A stretch of 64,000 nt of DNA from Bacteroides salyersiae WAL 10018 = DSM 18765 = JCM 12988 (GTDB taxonomy: Bacteria; Bacteroidota; Bacteroidia; Bacteroidales; Bacteroidaceae). The position numbers and the translations under genes are program-made. Below are positions 56,103 through 64,000 of the stretch, in pieces. The stretch is taken from NCBI RefSeq assembly GCF_000381365.1, contig NZ_KB905467.1:115139-179138 (forward strand). Reading direction: 5' to 3'. Each line of letters begins with the position of its first letter. Position 1 is the stretch's first letter. Under the pieces are notes generated by a model that saw only the letters and a program-made list of their open reading frames with translations, was not told where the DNA came from and did not search any database.

Positions 56103-58682
56103 TCAAAGCATTACTTTATAACTAATACATTCAGTCGCATTGTTACCTTTCAGAATATACAAGCCGCTGGGAATATTTGGTTTGATAGAAAAGTTTTTGT
56201 TTGTGCTTTGAAAAGTACTTACGGCTTTTCCACTTTCATCATATAAGACAAACTGATACCCTTCGTATCCATATATTATAATTTGATTATCTTTACTGTA
56301 AACGGCTTTTGGTGTTTCTATATCGTTGATTCCGGTACCTTTGGATACAGTTATGTGGATTGGTTGCTCTGTAATTACACCATTAGATTCGACAGCTAAT
56401 GTTATAGTAGTTTCTCCAGCAGATTTAGGAGTAATTACCAATAAGTTGTTTTCTAAAGTTGCTGTGGCTATTGTTTCATTGCCTATGTTTTTCAACGTTT
56501 TGGTAATGTTATATGCCAAGTTATCTTTATCTGTAATTTTTCCTGCTAAATTTATTTTTTGGGTTCCATCATTAATCTTTAGTGATAATGATTCTTCCAA
56601 ATTATTTATTTCTGGTGCATATTTATCAGGGAAGATCGGTATTGCTTGGAACCAATAATATTGTTTCAATTTGAGTGTCTTTTTCAATTCTCCACTGGTA
56701 CCATTTACGATATGTATCCAGTTGTGTTCATAGTTAGTGCTACCTCCGCTTTGAGTTGTCATTATCAATAATTCGTCAGTACGATCATCATACCGAAGGG
56801 TTCCATAAGTTGTTTGTTTCGTCTCGGGTGCCGATCCTTCAAGTTCTGAGATTGTAAATAAGGGCTTAAGATTATTAATTTCAGTTCCTATTTCGTAACA
56901 ATAATAGTTTGAGCCTCCTTCCATTATGTTACTTCCACCATTCCAGTAGAGATTGTTTTTTGTACGACTTGCACAGAATGGGGTCGGTCTCCATGCACCC
57001 CATGAACAAGTGATTTCTGCACCTTGAGGAAGATTTAATGTTTCTTCAATTTCTAATGTTTCTGGATTTAAACAGTCCAAGGTTGTACTGGATGCTAACC
57101 AAACATTTCCGTCGAAGCTCTGTGTGATACCTTGTATGTTTACATTTTCAATACATTTTATAAGTTGGTCAGTTTCTGTATCGATGATATTTGTTCCCTT
57201 GTCTTGCTGGATTGCAAACACATATTTTCCAGCTTTTATCATGTCTCCTATTTGTCCATTATATAAGTCAATACCTTGAGTTCCCTCGATAATGTTCCCG
57301 ACTTTCATGTTTTTGACATCAAAAACGACAACTCCTTTTGTTGTGCCAAGATATATTTTATTAGGATTTACGCCAACAATCGAACGGCCATCGCCTCCAC
57401 CTATCGTTTCGAATCCTTTTATTTTTTTCAAAGTTTTGGCATCCATTATTACTAAACGTCCACCACCGGGATTAGGATCGCCTGCATCTTCTTCTTGTTT
57501 GGATGTAACATATAGATTACCTCCATAAACAATTCCGTAACATGACGTTGCACCGAAAGCTTCTCCTTTGTTTTCTCGTTCATAAACACGATACATTAAT
57601 TCTTGATCTTTTGTAAGAAAATTCATATCTCCGTTTTCGTGTCCATACCAAGCTTCGTTCAGAATAAATGTTCCATCCTGGTATCCGTCATAAGGGGTAC
57701 GATCTAAGTCTTTGACTATTAATCGGACTGTAACAGATACTCCACTATTGTCTTGGGCAGTAGCGGTGAGGGTCGTTTCACCTATTTTGTGTGCTACGAT
57801 ATTGTCTTGATAAAAACTAGCTATCTCGTTGTCCTTAATGGTATATTTTACCTTTTTTACAGTTGCATTCTCTGGTAAAATGATTGGAGTGGGACGGTAT
57901 ATGTCTTTATATTCTATTTCGATTTTTCCATCGGTTCCTAATTGAATTTCAGTTACAGGATGGTTGTTGGTAACGTTGACTGTATAGGATGCAATTATGG
58001 CATTTTCTCCTGTTGGATACAGACTTTTGGCTGTTATAGTGGCTTGTCCTTCTGTCTCTTTTGTAGTTACTGTACCGGTTTTGGTTACTTGTACTATTTC
58101 AGAATTGCTACTTTCATAAGAAATCTGAGTAAATGTGGCATCTTGAGGAGAGATGATTAATTGGTTTACTATATTTTCTCGTATACCGGCCGTGATCATT
58201 TCTTTTTCGAAACGGAGATCGGTAATTGTTTTTTTCGGTGCTCCTACCGTTACGCAACATAAATTGGATTCATATTTTATCCAAGTATTTTTATCTATAA
58301 TAACAGCTTTAATGTAAGTAATGCCTATTCCTCCTGCAAAGACCAATGTACCTTTTTTCCCGTCTGATCCTTTACTTACTTGAGTCAAAATAGTTTTGGA
58401 GGTATCTGTATTACCATTTTTATCGCATATATACCAACTGAGGTTATACCCTTTAGGCATATCAGTCTCTCCTGATATGATAGCAGTAATTGTCGGTGGT
58501 TCATCACTGAGAATAGTATTTAATGTCTCAGGTAAAGTGACGCTGATTGTTGTTGGCTCATTTGAGGTAAATTGGCCGCTAACGGATGTTTCTTCTGTTA
58601 TTATTTGTCGTTCTGAAAGAACTCCTCCTTGTATGGTTGCGCAGACAGTAATGGCTAAAAATAGAAATAATATATTTTTCAT
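56103..58682 (-). CDS. Large Ig-like and BtuG-like propeller surface protein
   Basis: 859 residues from ATG 58682. Signal peptide to about 21; several Ig-like bacterial domains (about 25-335, with VTNNHPVTEIQLGTD and TTKETEGQATITAKS); then a DUF5074-type propeller (about 340-650) that opens with GTFILNEAWYGHENGDMNF and is rich in GTTKGVVVFDV-like blades; a further Ig-like domain; and a T9SS-like C-terminal domain (about 785-859). The propeller opening resembles the start of the BtuG-like protein two genes upstream (GFYLLNEGNMGSNKCTLDY). It is last in the riboswitch-led B12 operon, so a corrinoid-binding surface role is inferred. It lacks a lipobox, unlike BtuG. Confidence 0.75.
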   Translation of the reverse strand: MKNILFLFLAITVCATIQGGVLSERQIITEETSVSGQFTSNEPTTISVTLPETLNTILSDEPPTITAIISGETDMPKGYNLSWYICDKNGNTDTSKTILTQVSKGSDGKKGTLVFAGGIGITYIKAVIIDKNTWIKYESNLCCVTVGAPKKTITDLRFEKEMITAGIRENIVNQLIISPQDATFTQISYESSNSEIVQVTKTGTVTTKETEGQATITAKSLYPTGENAIIASYTVNVTNNHPVTEIQLGTDGKIEIEYKDIYRPTPIILPENATVKKVKYTIKDNEIASFYQDNIVAHKIGETTLTATAQDNSGVSVTVRLIVKDLDRTPYDGYQDGTFILNEAWYGHENGDMNFLTKDQELMYRVYERENKGEAFGATSCYGIVYGGNLYVTSKQEEDAGDPNPGGGRLVIMDAKTLKKIKGFETIGGGDGRSIVGVNPNKIYLGTTKGVVVFDVKNMKVGNIIEGTQGIDLYNGQIGDMIKAGKYVFAIQQDKGTNIIDTETDQLIKCIENVNIQGITQSFDGNVWLASSTTLDCLNPETLEIEETLNLPQGAEITCSWGAWRPTPFCASRTKNNLYWNGGSNIMEGGSNYYCYEIGTEINNLKPLFTISELEGSAPETKQTTYGTLRYDDRTDELLIMTTQSGGSTNYEHNWIHIVNGTSGELKKTLKLKQYYWFQAIPIFPDKYAPEINNLEESLSLKINDGTQKINLAGKITDKDNLAYNITKTLKNIGNETIATATLENNLLVITPKSAGETTITLAVESNGVITEQPIHITVSKGTGINDIETPKAVYSKDNQIIIYGYEGYQFVLYDESGKAVSTFQSTNKNFSIKPNIPSGLYILKGNNATECISYKVML

Positions 58683-58696
58683 AAATAACAAATTAA

Positions 58697-59968
58697 TTAT
58701 TGATTTAGTAAATGTAAGTCATTGATTCCCATTACTTCGGTAGATGTTTCTCCTAACCATCCGCAGTATTGATTGACTCCTGTATATATTTTTATAAAAT
58801 CCACACCAGGCAGGTGTACTGGATTTCCCTGTTTATCCACAGCCCATTCTATTTTGAAATTTGATGTATCTTCTTTGTTGAGTCCATTGTCGGCATATCC
58901 CCAAGGGTAAGCATATAATACCCAATATTTACCGATTCCGCTTTCATCTTTGGCGTTTTGGGGAAGAAGAGTACCTTCGAATTCCATTTCAGCATCTTCT
59001 ATCCATAGAGGGTAGTATTCTTGTTTGTGATATCTATTTTTATAAATATATCCTCCTTGCTGCTGGTTGTCTGTCCATAAAATATATTCGGCATCTATAT
59101 TCCAGAATTGTTCGTCTTCCGGTGCTTCAACAGGTTCGTGACCTTCGTCTGGACGATAATAAGTTATTTTGTAATTTTTGATGGTTTCCTCTTTGTTATA
59201 TTCGCTTCCTGCCAATTCATACCATTCGTCATCATCGGCAATACCGTTTTTATTTCGGTCGTAAGCTACCATAACAATTCCTGGTTCACAACTTCCACCT
59301 TCTTCGGGAGCATTTGGATTCGGATTGGAATTTGCATAAAAGGCATTTCCCAGAACTTTAAAATCATATTTTCCGGGCACATTTACAATAGTATGATCAA
59401 AACCACAGATTACGTAACCGCCATATCCTCCTAAACTTATTAATATTCGTGTGTTATAACCGATTGACTCGAGTGCTTTTCGGTTCATTGTGCTTTGTGT
59501 GTCGCCTATTTCATATTTAGGAAGCTCGTTTATGAATTGCCCAGGTGCAGGCTTATATTCTGGCACAGAAGTTATGTAAGGAGAGTAGGTGGTTTCTTCT
59601 TGGTTTACAGTAATGGGAAAGTTTAATGTACTGGCTTTTCGCTCTTCATTAATTACTTTTAGAGTAATCGAATATTTTCCGGGATCCAAAGCTATAAACT
59701 CTAACTCTTCTTGTGTAGAAATAACAGAATCACCTATACTCCATTGCATGTTGTATTGGTTATTTCCAGATATAGAAGGGAGGATGGAAAGTACTTTACA
59801 GCGCGGAGTTTGAAACCCTCCTTCTGGTATGTTGATTGTAATATTCCCATCATCAGTGGTTACTGTGCTGGGTAATTCGGGATCTTCGGAACAGGAAGTT
59901 GTACCGATATAGAAAAAAATACTTACTAATAGGCCGGCAGTTAACCGGTGAACTTGATAATGAATCAT
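58697..59968 (-). CDS. Surface lipoprotein in the B12 operon
   Basis: 423 residues from ATG 59968; the longer frame would overlap the upstream gene. Lipoprotein signal with TTSCSEDPELP (Cys near 22). An Ig/PKD-like domain (about 30-130) is followed by a region with GGYGGYVICGFDHTIVN, then DRNKNGIADDDEWYELAG, which has the Asp/Asn spacing of a calcium-binding EF-hand/dockerin loop. The end is YTGVNQYCGWLGETSTEV. No family name is certain. Its place between the BtuG-like and propeller genes, under a cobalamin riboswitch, implies a part in corrinoid capture at the cell surface; a link to BtuH-type proteins cannot be judged here. Confidence 0.7.
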   Translation of the reverse strand: MIHYQVHRLTAGLLVSIFFYIGTTSCSEDPELPSTVTTDDGNITINIPEGGFQTPRCKVLSILPSISGNNQYNMQWSIGDSVISTQEELEFIALDPGKYSITLKVINEERKASTLNFPITVNQEETTYSPYITSVPEYKPAPGQFINELPKYEIGDTQSTMNRKALESIGYNTRILISLGGYGGYVICGFDHTIVNVPGKYDFKVLGNAFYANSNPNPNAPEEGGSCEPGIVMVAYDRNKNGIADDDEWYELAGSEYNKEETIKNYKITYYRPDEGHEPVEAPEDEQFWNIDAEYILWTDNQQQGGYIYKNRYHKQEYYPLWIEDAEMEFEGTLLPQNAKDESGIGKYWVLYAYPWGYADNGLNKEDTSNFKIEWAVDKQGNPVHLPGVDFIKIYTGVNQYCGWLGETSTEVMGINDLHLLNQ

Positions 59969-60009
59969 ATAGGTAAGGTTTTTATAATTATATTTTTTAT
60001 TTATATTTT

Positions 60010-61155
60010 TTATTTGTGGACAAAAACAAAGTGAGCCGGTATATCTCCTGTAGTAACTGACCATTTCTTTTTTCCTTCTGGAGTAAAGCAATAGAGTGTA
60101 CCGGGGGATACATAGTCTTTAGCATCTGTTATATAGAACTCTTTTGTTTCCGGATGAACGGCGATGCCGTAAGGCATTTTAATTTGTTTTTCTGTACCAT
60201 CGGTGATGAGATTGTTGGTGATGATCTCTCTGGTTCGCGTGTCTATCAATGCATAATTGATTTTCCATTCTTCTTCATTAATATAACTGTATTCTGTGCT
60301 GTATAGATAGAGATAGTCATCGTCTATGTACAATTCAGAAGCAGCAATATTTAGTGTATCTATTACTTCATCTGTTCGGCTGTCTATGACATATAGATTA
60401 GAAGGAACAGTATAATAGTCACCTCGTGAACTGACGTAGAGATTTCCGTAATGATCAGCTTTCAATCTATGTAAGTTGATGGCTACATCTATCTTTTTGG
60501 TTTCAGTAAATGTGTTCAGATCGATGACGGAAACAGTACGGTCATAATTGGGTACGCGATATCCTCCGGAATTAGCTACATATAATCTGTTTTCAACAAT
60601 GACCATCTCTTCCGGTTGATAACCTACTAAGCAAGTTGCTACCACTTGGAGGGTAGTAGTATCTACTTTGGCTACATATCCTAAACGTGCATTTGGGTCT
60701 ATTTGCACGGGACCGGCATATGAACTGACATAAGCATAGCCCTCATGAAAGGTAATATAACGGCAGTTAGGAATATCAATCGTTCCTAAATGACGGGCAT
60801 CTTTTTTGTTCATCACTTCGATAAAATGAGAACAGTTGATAACAGCATACAATTTTTCACCATAGATTTGTATATCATTACCTACATCGCCTAATTCCAA
60901 GACAACGGAAGGATTGGTTTCTGCATATATATTTTTGTGATAGTAGCCTGTTGCATAGTCCATATAATCTAATGTACATTTATTACTTCCCATGTTTCCT
61001 TCGTTTAGCAAATAGAAACCTGTAATAGACTTTATATCCATAGGAGCTTGTACCTGCGTACCGGTAGATCGTACAAGTACCTCATCTTCCCCCCGGCAGG
61101 AACATATCAGAAAACAACTTATGGATAATAATAGAATGAATGATAATTTTTTCAT
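60010..61155 (-). CDS. btuG: BtuG-type B12-binding surface propeller lipoprotein
   Basis: 381 residues. The signal ends LICSCRGED, a lipobox for display on the outer membrane. The rest is a YncE/DUF5074 seven-bladed propeller: GFYLLNEGNMGSNKCTLDY at 47-65, DIPNCRYITFHEGYAYVSSY near 125, GYQPEEMVIVENRLYVAN near 179, MPYGIAVHPETKEFYITD near 332. Bacteroides BtuG binds B12 extremely tightly and sits as a lid on the TonB-dependent BtuB, passing the vitamin on. Adjacency to the TonB receptor and the riboswitch supports this. Nine bases separate it from btuB. Confidence 0.88.
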   Translation of the reverse strand: MKKLSFILLLSISCFLICSCRGEDEVLVRSTGTQVQAPMDIKSITGFYLLNEGNMGSNKCTLDYMDYATGYYHKNIYAETNPSVVLELGDVGNDIQIYGEKLYAVINCSHFIEVMNKKDARHLGTIDIPNCRYITFHEGYAYVSSYAGPVQIDPNARLGYVAKVDTTTLQVVATCLVGYQPEEMVIVENRLYVANSGGYRVPNYDRTVSVIDLNTFTETKKIDVAINLHRLKADHYGNLYVSSRGDYYTVPSNLYVIDSRTDEVIDTLNIAASELYIDDDYLYLYSTEYSYINEEEWKINYALIDTRTREIITNNLITDGTEKQIKMPYGIAVHPETKEFYITDAKDYVSPGTLYCFTPEGKKKWSVTTGDIPAHFVFVHK

Positions 61156-61163
61156 GCTAATAA

Positions 61164-63173
61164 TTATATTTGGATGGTAAGAATGAATTTATAGTTGGTA
61201 CCTGGCATTGGATAGCATTTCACCACTTCAAACTGTTGGTTGAAAAGGTTGTTGACTTCTGCTGTCAATCGGTAGAGAGTATTTCGAATACGAAAACTTC
61301 GAGAGAGTGAAATGTCGTTCGTATACCATTCTGGGGCATAATTTTCTGGAATGTTAGCTCGTTGGTCATATCGTTCACCGGTATAAATGAAACTATAATT
61401 GACATCCCAGTTTTGCCAACTGGCATTAATAATCAATGAGCCACTGTGCCAGGGGATGTATGGTATTTGATCTCCGTAATATTCTTCTTTGGGATTGGTG
61501 AAATCTTGTGCCTTTTGATAAGTATAGGTGAGACGGGTATCAATAGAAAATTGTTTAGGTAATTCCCAGTTAGTTTGTATGGCTATATCTAATCCTCGTA
61601 TTTCTACCATACCGAGATTCATCATTGTCCAGCGGAACTGATTGGAAGTGGGGACAGCTATTATTTTATTTTTCACTTCATTATAGTAAACATCTGCTTG
61701 TAGTTCGATGTTTTTTAACCATTTGTTTTGAAGAATAGGTGCATAAGTAAACCCTAAATTATACTGATTAGTGAATTCGGGTTTTAGTTTTATATTACCA
61801 ATAAATGTATAATACAAATCGTTTAGGGTTGGCATGCGAAAGATGTTCTTGTAAAAACCTCGTAAATGGAAATTTGTTTTACGTATAGGTTTCCAGGAGG
61901 CCACAACGGTGGGAGTGATCTGCTTTTTATTTTCCATAGACATTGTGTCTGTACGAACATGATCGGATACAAATGTACCCAATACACTGGCCTGTAACTT
62001 GAACTGTTCGAAGTTCAGAGCACTTGCTATGGAAACAAGTGTGGTGTGACGATTCGGGTAAGGAAATTTGTACAGGTCAGCATTTAGTTTATTCCATTGA
62101 TAGTCTAATGCAATGGATGCACTCCAATATTTATTGAAAGAGTATAAGTTGGCAACAGAAAGATAAATTTCTTGTTGTCGGTAATGGTTTTCTACGTACA
62201 TTAAGCTGGCATCTTTATTCGGATCGGCCAGATAATGTAAATAATCATAGGCATATTTCCCATTGACTAATAGTCCGTATTTATCTGAGAAATGTTTTTT
62301 AAAAGATGATTGAATAAATAGGTTGGTATCCCATTGGCGGTCTTCATGAAACAGTTTATTCCGGACCATAGCTCCGGAAAGTCCTCTTTCTGAATGATAA
62401 AAATAGGCTTTTCCTTTCCATTCACCTTTGTTGATTTTTCCATATAAGCCACTTTCCACCCGGATGGAGTTAACATCTCCATTTTTACGTACTGCGGTTG
62501 TATCGTATCCTCCGGTTGTTTTATAGCGATATTTATAACGCCCGGTGGTATACATGTATTCGGAACTTAAAGATGCAGAAAGGCGTTCGTTTAATTTTTG
62601 CTCCCAAAGTACGGAAGGATTGATAACTCCGAAGGAACCGGTCTTAAAATTTCCTCGAATATTATATTGTTTGTTTCCATTGAATCTTGGTATACGACTT
62701 TGCAAATAAACGGTACCTGCTGATCCGAAATCTTTAGCAGACTGGAATATGGCACTGCGTTGTCCGTTGTATAGGGAAACTGCCTCCATATTGTCAAGAG
62801 AAAAACGACCGAGGTCAATTTGCCCATTCTGGGCGTTTCCCAGTTCAATGCCATCGTAAAATATACCAACATGGTTCGTTCCCATACTTCGTATGTTAAC
62901 GGTTTTTAGTCCACCTATTCCTCCAAAGTCTTTAATTTGCACTCCAGAAAAATAACGTATGGCATCTGCAACAGAATGTACTGATAGTTTTTCCAATTGT
63001 TTTCCTTCCATGATTTGTACAGGAATAATTTCTTTAGACGATACTTTAGATGAAGTAATAGTAACTTCATCTATATGATAAATGCGCAACGTATCTATTT
63101 TATTTTGTTGCGCATGTAATAATGCATTCAGTGTCAGGAATATTCCTGTGAACCACTTAGCTTTGATTCCCAT
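61164..63173 (-). CDS. btuB: BtuB-type TonB-dependent vitamin B12 receptor
   Basis: 669-residue outer-membrane receptor. Signal to about 21; TonB-box-like region DEVTITSSKVSSKE near 35-48; plug domain with SVADAIRYFSGVQIKDFGG near 62 and NIRSMGTNHVGIFYDGIEL near 90; then a 22-strand barrel ending with an aromatic-rich strand (TNYKFILTIQI). It is shorter than SusC proteins and lacks their carboxypeptidase-like N-terminal domain, as expected for BtuB. The cobalamin riboswitch directly upstream makes corrinoid the likely cargo; iron-siderophore would be the alternative without that context. Confidence 0.9.
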   Translation of the reverse strand: MGIKAKWFTGIFLTLNALLHAQQNKIDTLRIYHIDEVTITSSKVSSKEIIPVQIMEGKQLEKLSVHSVADAIRYFSGVQIKDFGGIGGLKTVNIRSMGTNHVGIFYDGIELGNAQNGQIDLGRFSLDNMEAVSLYNGQRSAIFQSAKDFGSAGTVYLQSRIPRFNGNKQYNIRGNFKTGSFGVINPSVLWEQKLNERLSASLSSEYMYTTGRYKYRYKTTGGYDTTAVRKNGDVNSIRVESGLYGKINKGEWKGKAYFYHSERGLSGAMVRNKLFHEDRQWDTNLFIQSSFKKHFSDKYGLLVNGKYAYDYLHYLADPNKDASLMYVENHYRQQEIYLSVANLYSFNKYWSASIALDYQWNKLNADLYKFPYPNRHTTLVSIASALNFEQFKLQASVLGTFVSDHVRTDTMSMENKKQITPTVVASWKPIRKTNFHLRGFYKNIFRMPTLNDLYYTFIGNIKLKPEFTNQYNLGFTYAPILQNKWLKNIELQADVYYNEVKNKIIAVPTSNQFRWTMMNLGMVEIRGLDIAIQTNWELPKQFSIDTRLTYTYQKAQDFTNPKEEYYGDQIPYIPWHSGSLIINASWQNWDVNYSFIYTGERYDQRANIPENYAPEWYTNDISLSRSFRIRNTLYRLTAEVNNLFNQQFEVVKCYPMPGTNYKFILTIQI

Positions 63174-63299
63174 GCGTTAATTTGTTTGATAATGGTTTAT
63201 ACCTTTAATTATCAAATTGTTTAAGTTATTAGATATATATGAAATAAAGAAGCTGATACTTGTTGTTAAAGTATAGCATTTCCACTTCATAGCTCGTCC

Positions 63300-63475
63300 T
63301 CGAAAGCTATTGAACATATTGCATGGCAGGTCTTCTGACTTGTTTCTATAGTAAACGCCTTCCCAATCGACTCTTGGTCTTTCAGTGGCATGAAGTATGT
63401 ATTTACTACATTTTAATGAAACACACAGCAACGGGACTGTTCAGGATTCCCACCTGATTCCCTTTTAATTATTAT
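63300..63475 (-). ncRNA. Cobalamin (AdoCbl) riboswitch
   Basis: Read on the minus strand the conserved parts appear in order: AGGGAATCAGGTGGGAATCC, then ACAGTCCCGTTGCTGTG (the core after P3-P6), GCCACTGAAAG, GGGAAGGCG, and the B12-box-like AAGACCTGCC near 63324-63335. This is the layout of the cobalamin class, which lowers expression when B12 is bound. About 130 bases lie between it and the btuB ATG, enough for an expression platform. It controls the btuB-btuG operon. Confidence 0.9.
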
Positions 63476-63510
63476 TTCCGTATGCTTGGAAAAAATAAAC
63501 CAATGCATGG

Positions 63511-63518
63511 CAAATTTA
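63511..63518 (-). promoter_or_regulatory. Putative -7 element of the B12 operon
   Basis: TAAATTTG on the minus strand, about 40 bases before the riboswitch. No TTTG at normal spacing upstream. The position is right for a promoter reading into the riboswitch. Confidence 0.3.
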
Positions 63519-63627
63519 TGAATTTATTAAGAAATAGAGATGTATTATGGAAATTTTATTTTTTTGTTTCATTATCTATTAAAAATTCAATAAGTTATAA
63601 ATATTATTTGGAAAATCTATTTGTAAA

Positions 63628-63671
63628 AAATCTTTGTTCTAAGAAGTGATAACTTCGAAGAACAAAGATTT
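63628..63671 (-). terminator. Terminator of the gene at the right edge
   Basis: AAATCTTTGTTCT (63628-63640) and its perfect complement AGAACAAAGATTT (63659-63671); on the minus strand the hairpin is followed by TTTTTT. It lies 49 bases past the stop at 63720 and before the B12-operon promoter. Confidence 0.65.
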
Positions 63672-63719
63672 TAGATTTTATTTAAAATTTACTTGGTATC
63701 TTATATAATAAACTGCTCG

Positions 63720-64000
63720 TTATTGGTTAACCGAAGACCTTATATATATTTTGGATACCTCAACTGTACCGTCCTCATAGGTGATTTTGATAATATTAAA
63801 GCCTGGTATGGGTTGTGGTAAAGCTGTGCCATTTATTGTATAATACTCTTTTGTATGAACTATTTTTTCAGATGACTGATTTTCTATGCCGACACCACCA
63901 TTTATTACATTGAATGTAATATTCAATACAGATTCGGAAGTCGTTAATACCAGTGTGTATTTACCGGCAGACAATCTTTCTCCTTCTCTGTTCAGAGTCA
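63720..64000 (-). CDS. C-terminus of a surface-type protein (partial)
   Basis: The frame is open to the window edge with no Met needed inside; the part seen is about 93 residues. A beta-rich stretch (LSAGKYTLVLTTSESVLNITF) is followed by a T9SS-like tail: YYTINGTALPQPIPGFNIIKI, then TYEDGTVEVSKIYIRS. The tail is similar in form to that of the 859-residue protein of the B12 operon. Separate terminator and promoter elements divide it from that operon, so it is a different transcript, perhaps another surface protein of the same region. Confidence 0.65.
   Translation of the reverse strand, partial: TLNREGERLSAGKYTLVLTTSESVLNITFNVINGGVGIENQSSEKIVHTKEYYTINGTALPQPIPGFNIIKITYEDGTVEVSKIYIRSSVNQ

Noticed and set aside
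63177..63431. An 84-codon minus-strand frame before btuB
   Set aside because: It lies inside the cobalamin riboswitch, which accounts for the conserved sequence there.

Overview
The window looks like chromosome from a gut Bacteroides (Bacteroidota). Markers are a bifunctional Fkp fucokinase/GDP-fucose pyrophosphorylase, two one-protein hybrid two-component regulators, Ser-type sulfatases in a glycan cluster, an OadGAB-type sodium-pumping decarboxylase, a BtuB-BtuG vitamin B12 locus, and promoters of the Bacteroides form (TTTG, about 19 bases, TAnnTTTG). I cannot name the species. No rRNA, tRNA, insertion sequence, phage gene or CRISPR array was seen.

Layout. 1-9945: an AT-rich, single-strand glycan cluster. 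It holds a sulfatase, three tandem paralogous TIM-barrel proteins of no family I can name, a second sulfatase, a GH36 alpha-galactosidase and a third sulfatase. The middle TIM-barrel gene is frameshifted at a run of nine G, and the third sulfatase has an in-frame TAA, so the locus is decaying, phase-variable or carries sequence errors. 10282-10815 is a remnant of a GAF-domain sensor. 10938-17020 holds a hybrid sensor/regulator with a periplasmic sugar-binding-like domain, a small MGMT-type alkyltransferase and fkp. 17101-21824 holds a PAS protein, a secreted protein with a sorting-type C-terminus, and a three-gene glycine betaine ABC transporter.

21887-35230 holds pyruvate:ferredoxin oxidoreductase, an AAA ATPase, a protein with ATP-grasp-like motifs behind a 22-bp tandem repeat array, a GHL10 glycosidase, CstA, two small envelope proteins and UvrA. 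35410-44365 holds a TPR sensor kinase, a second GHL10 glycosidase, two half-size chromate-family transporters and a large propeller-type hybrid regulator whose end overlaps one transporter gene. 44661-55941 is mostly housekeeping: PurL, a LysE-type exporter, a DUF4924-like protein, RfbD, PrfC and OadGAB.

56103-63520 is a vitamin B12 acquisition operon read on the minus strand: cobalamin riboswitch, BtuB-like TonB receptor, BtuG-like surface propeller, a second surface lipoprotein, and a large Ig-like plus propeller protein. The C-terminus of another surface-type protein runs off the right edge.

The best candidates for something undescribed are the three coupled TIM-barrel genes with two invariant glutamates, the second BtuG-like propeller in the B12 operon, the ATP-grasp-like protein with its repeat array, and the hybrid regulator that overlaps a chromate-family transporter gene.
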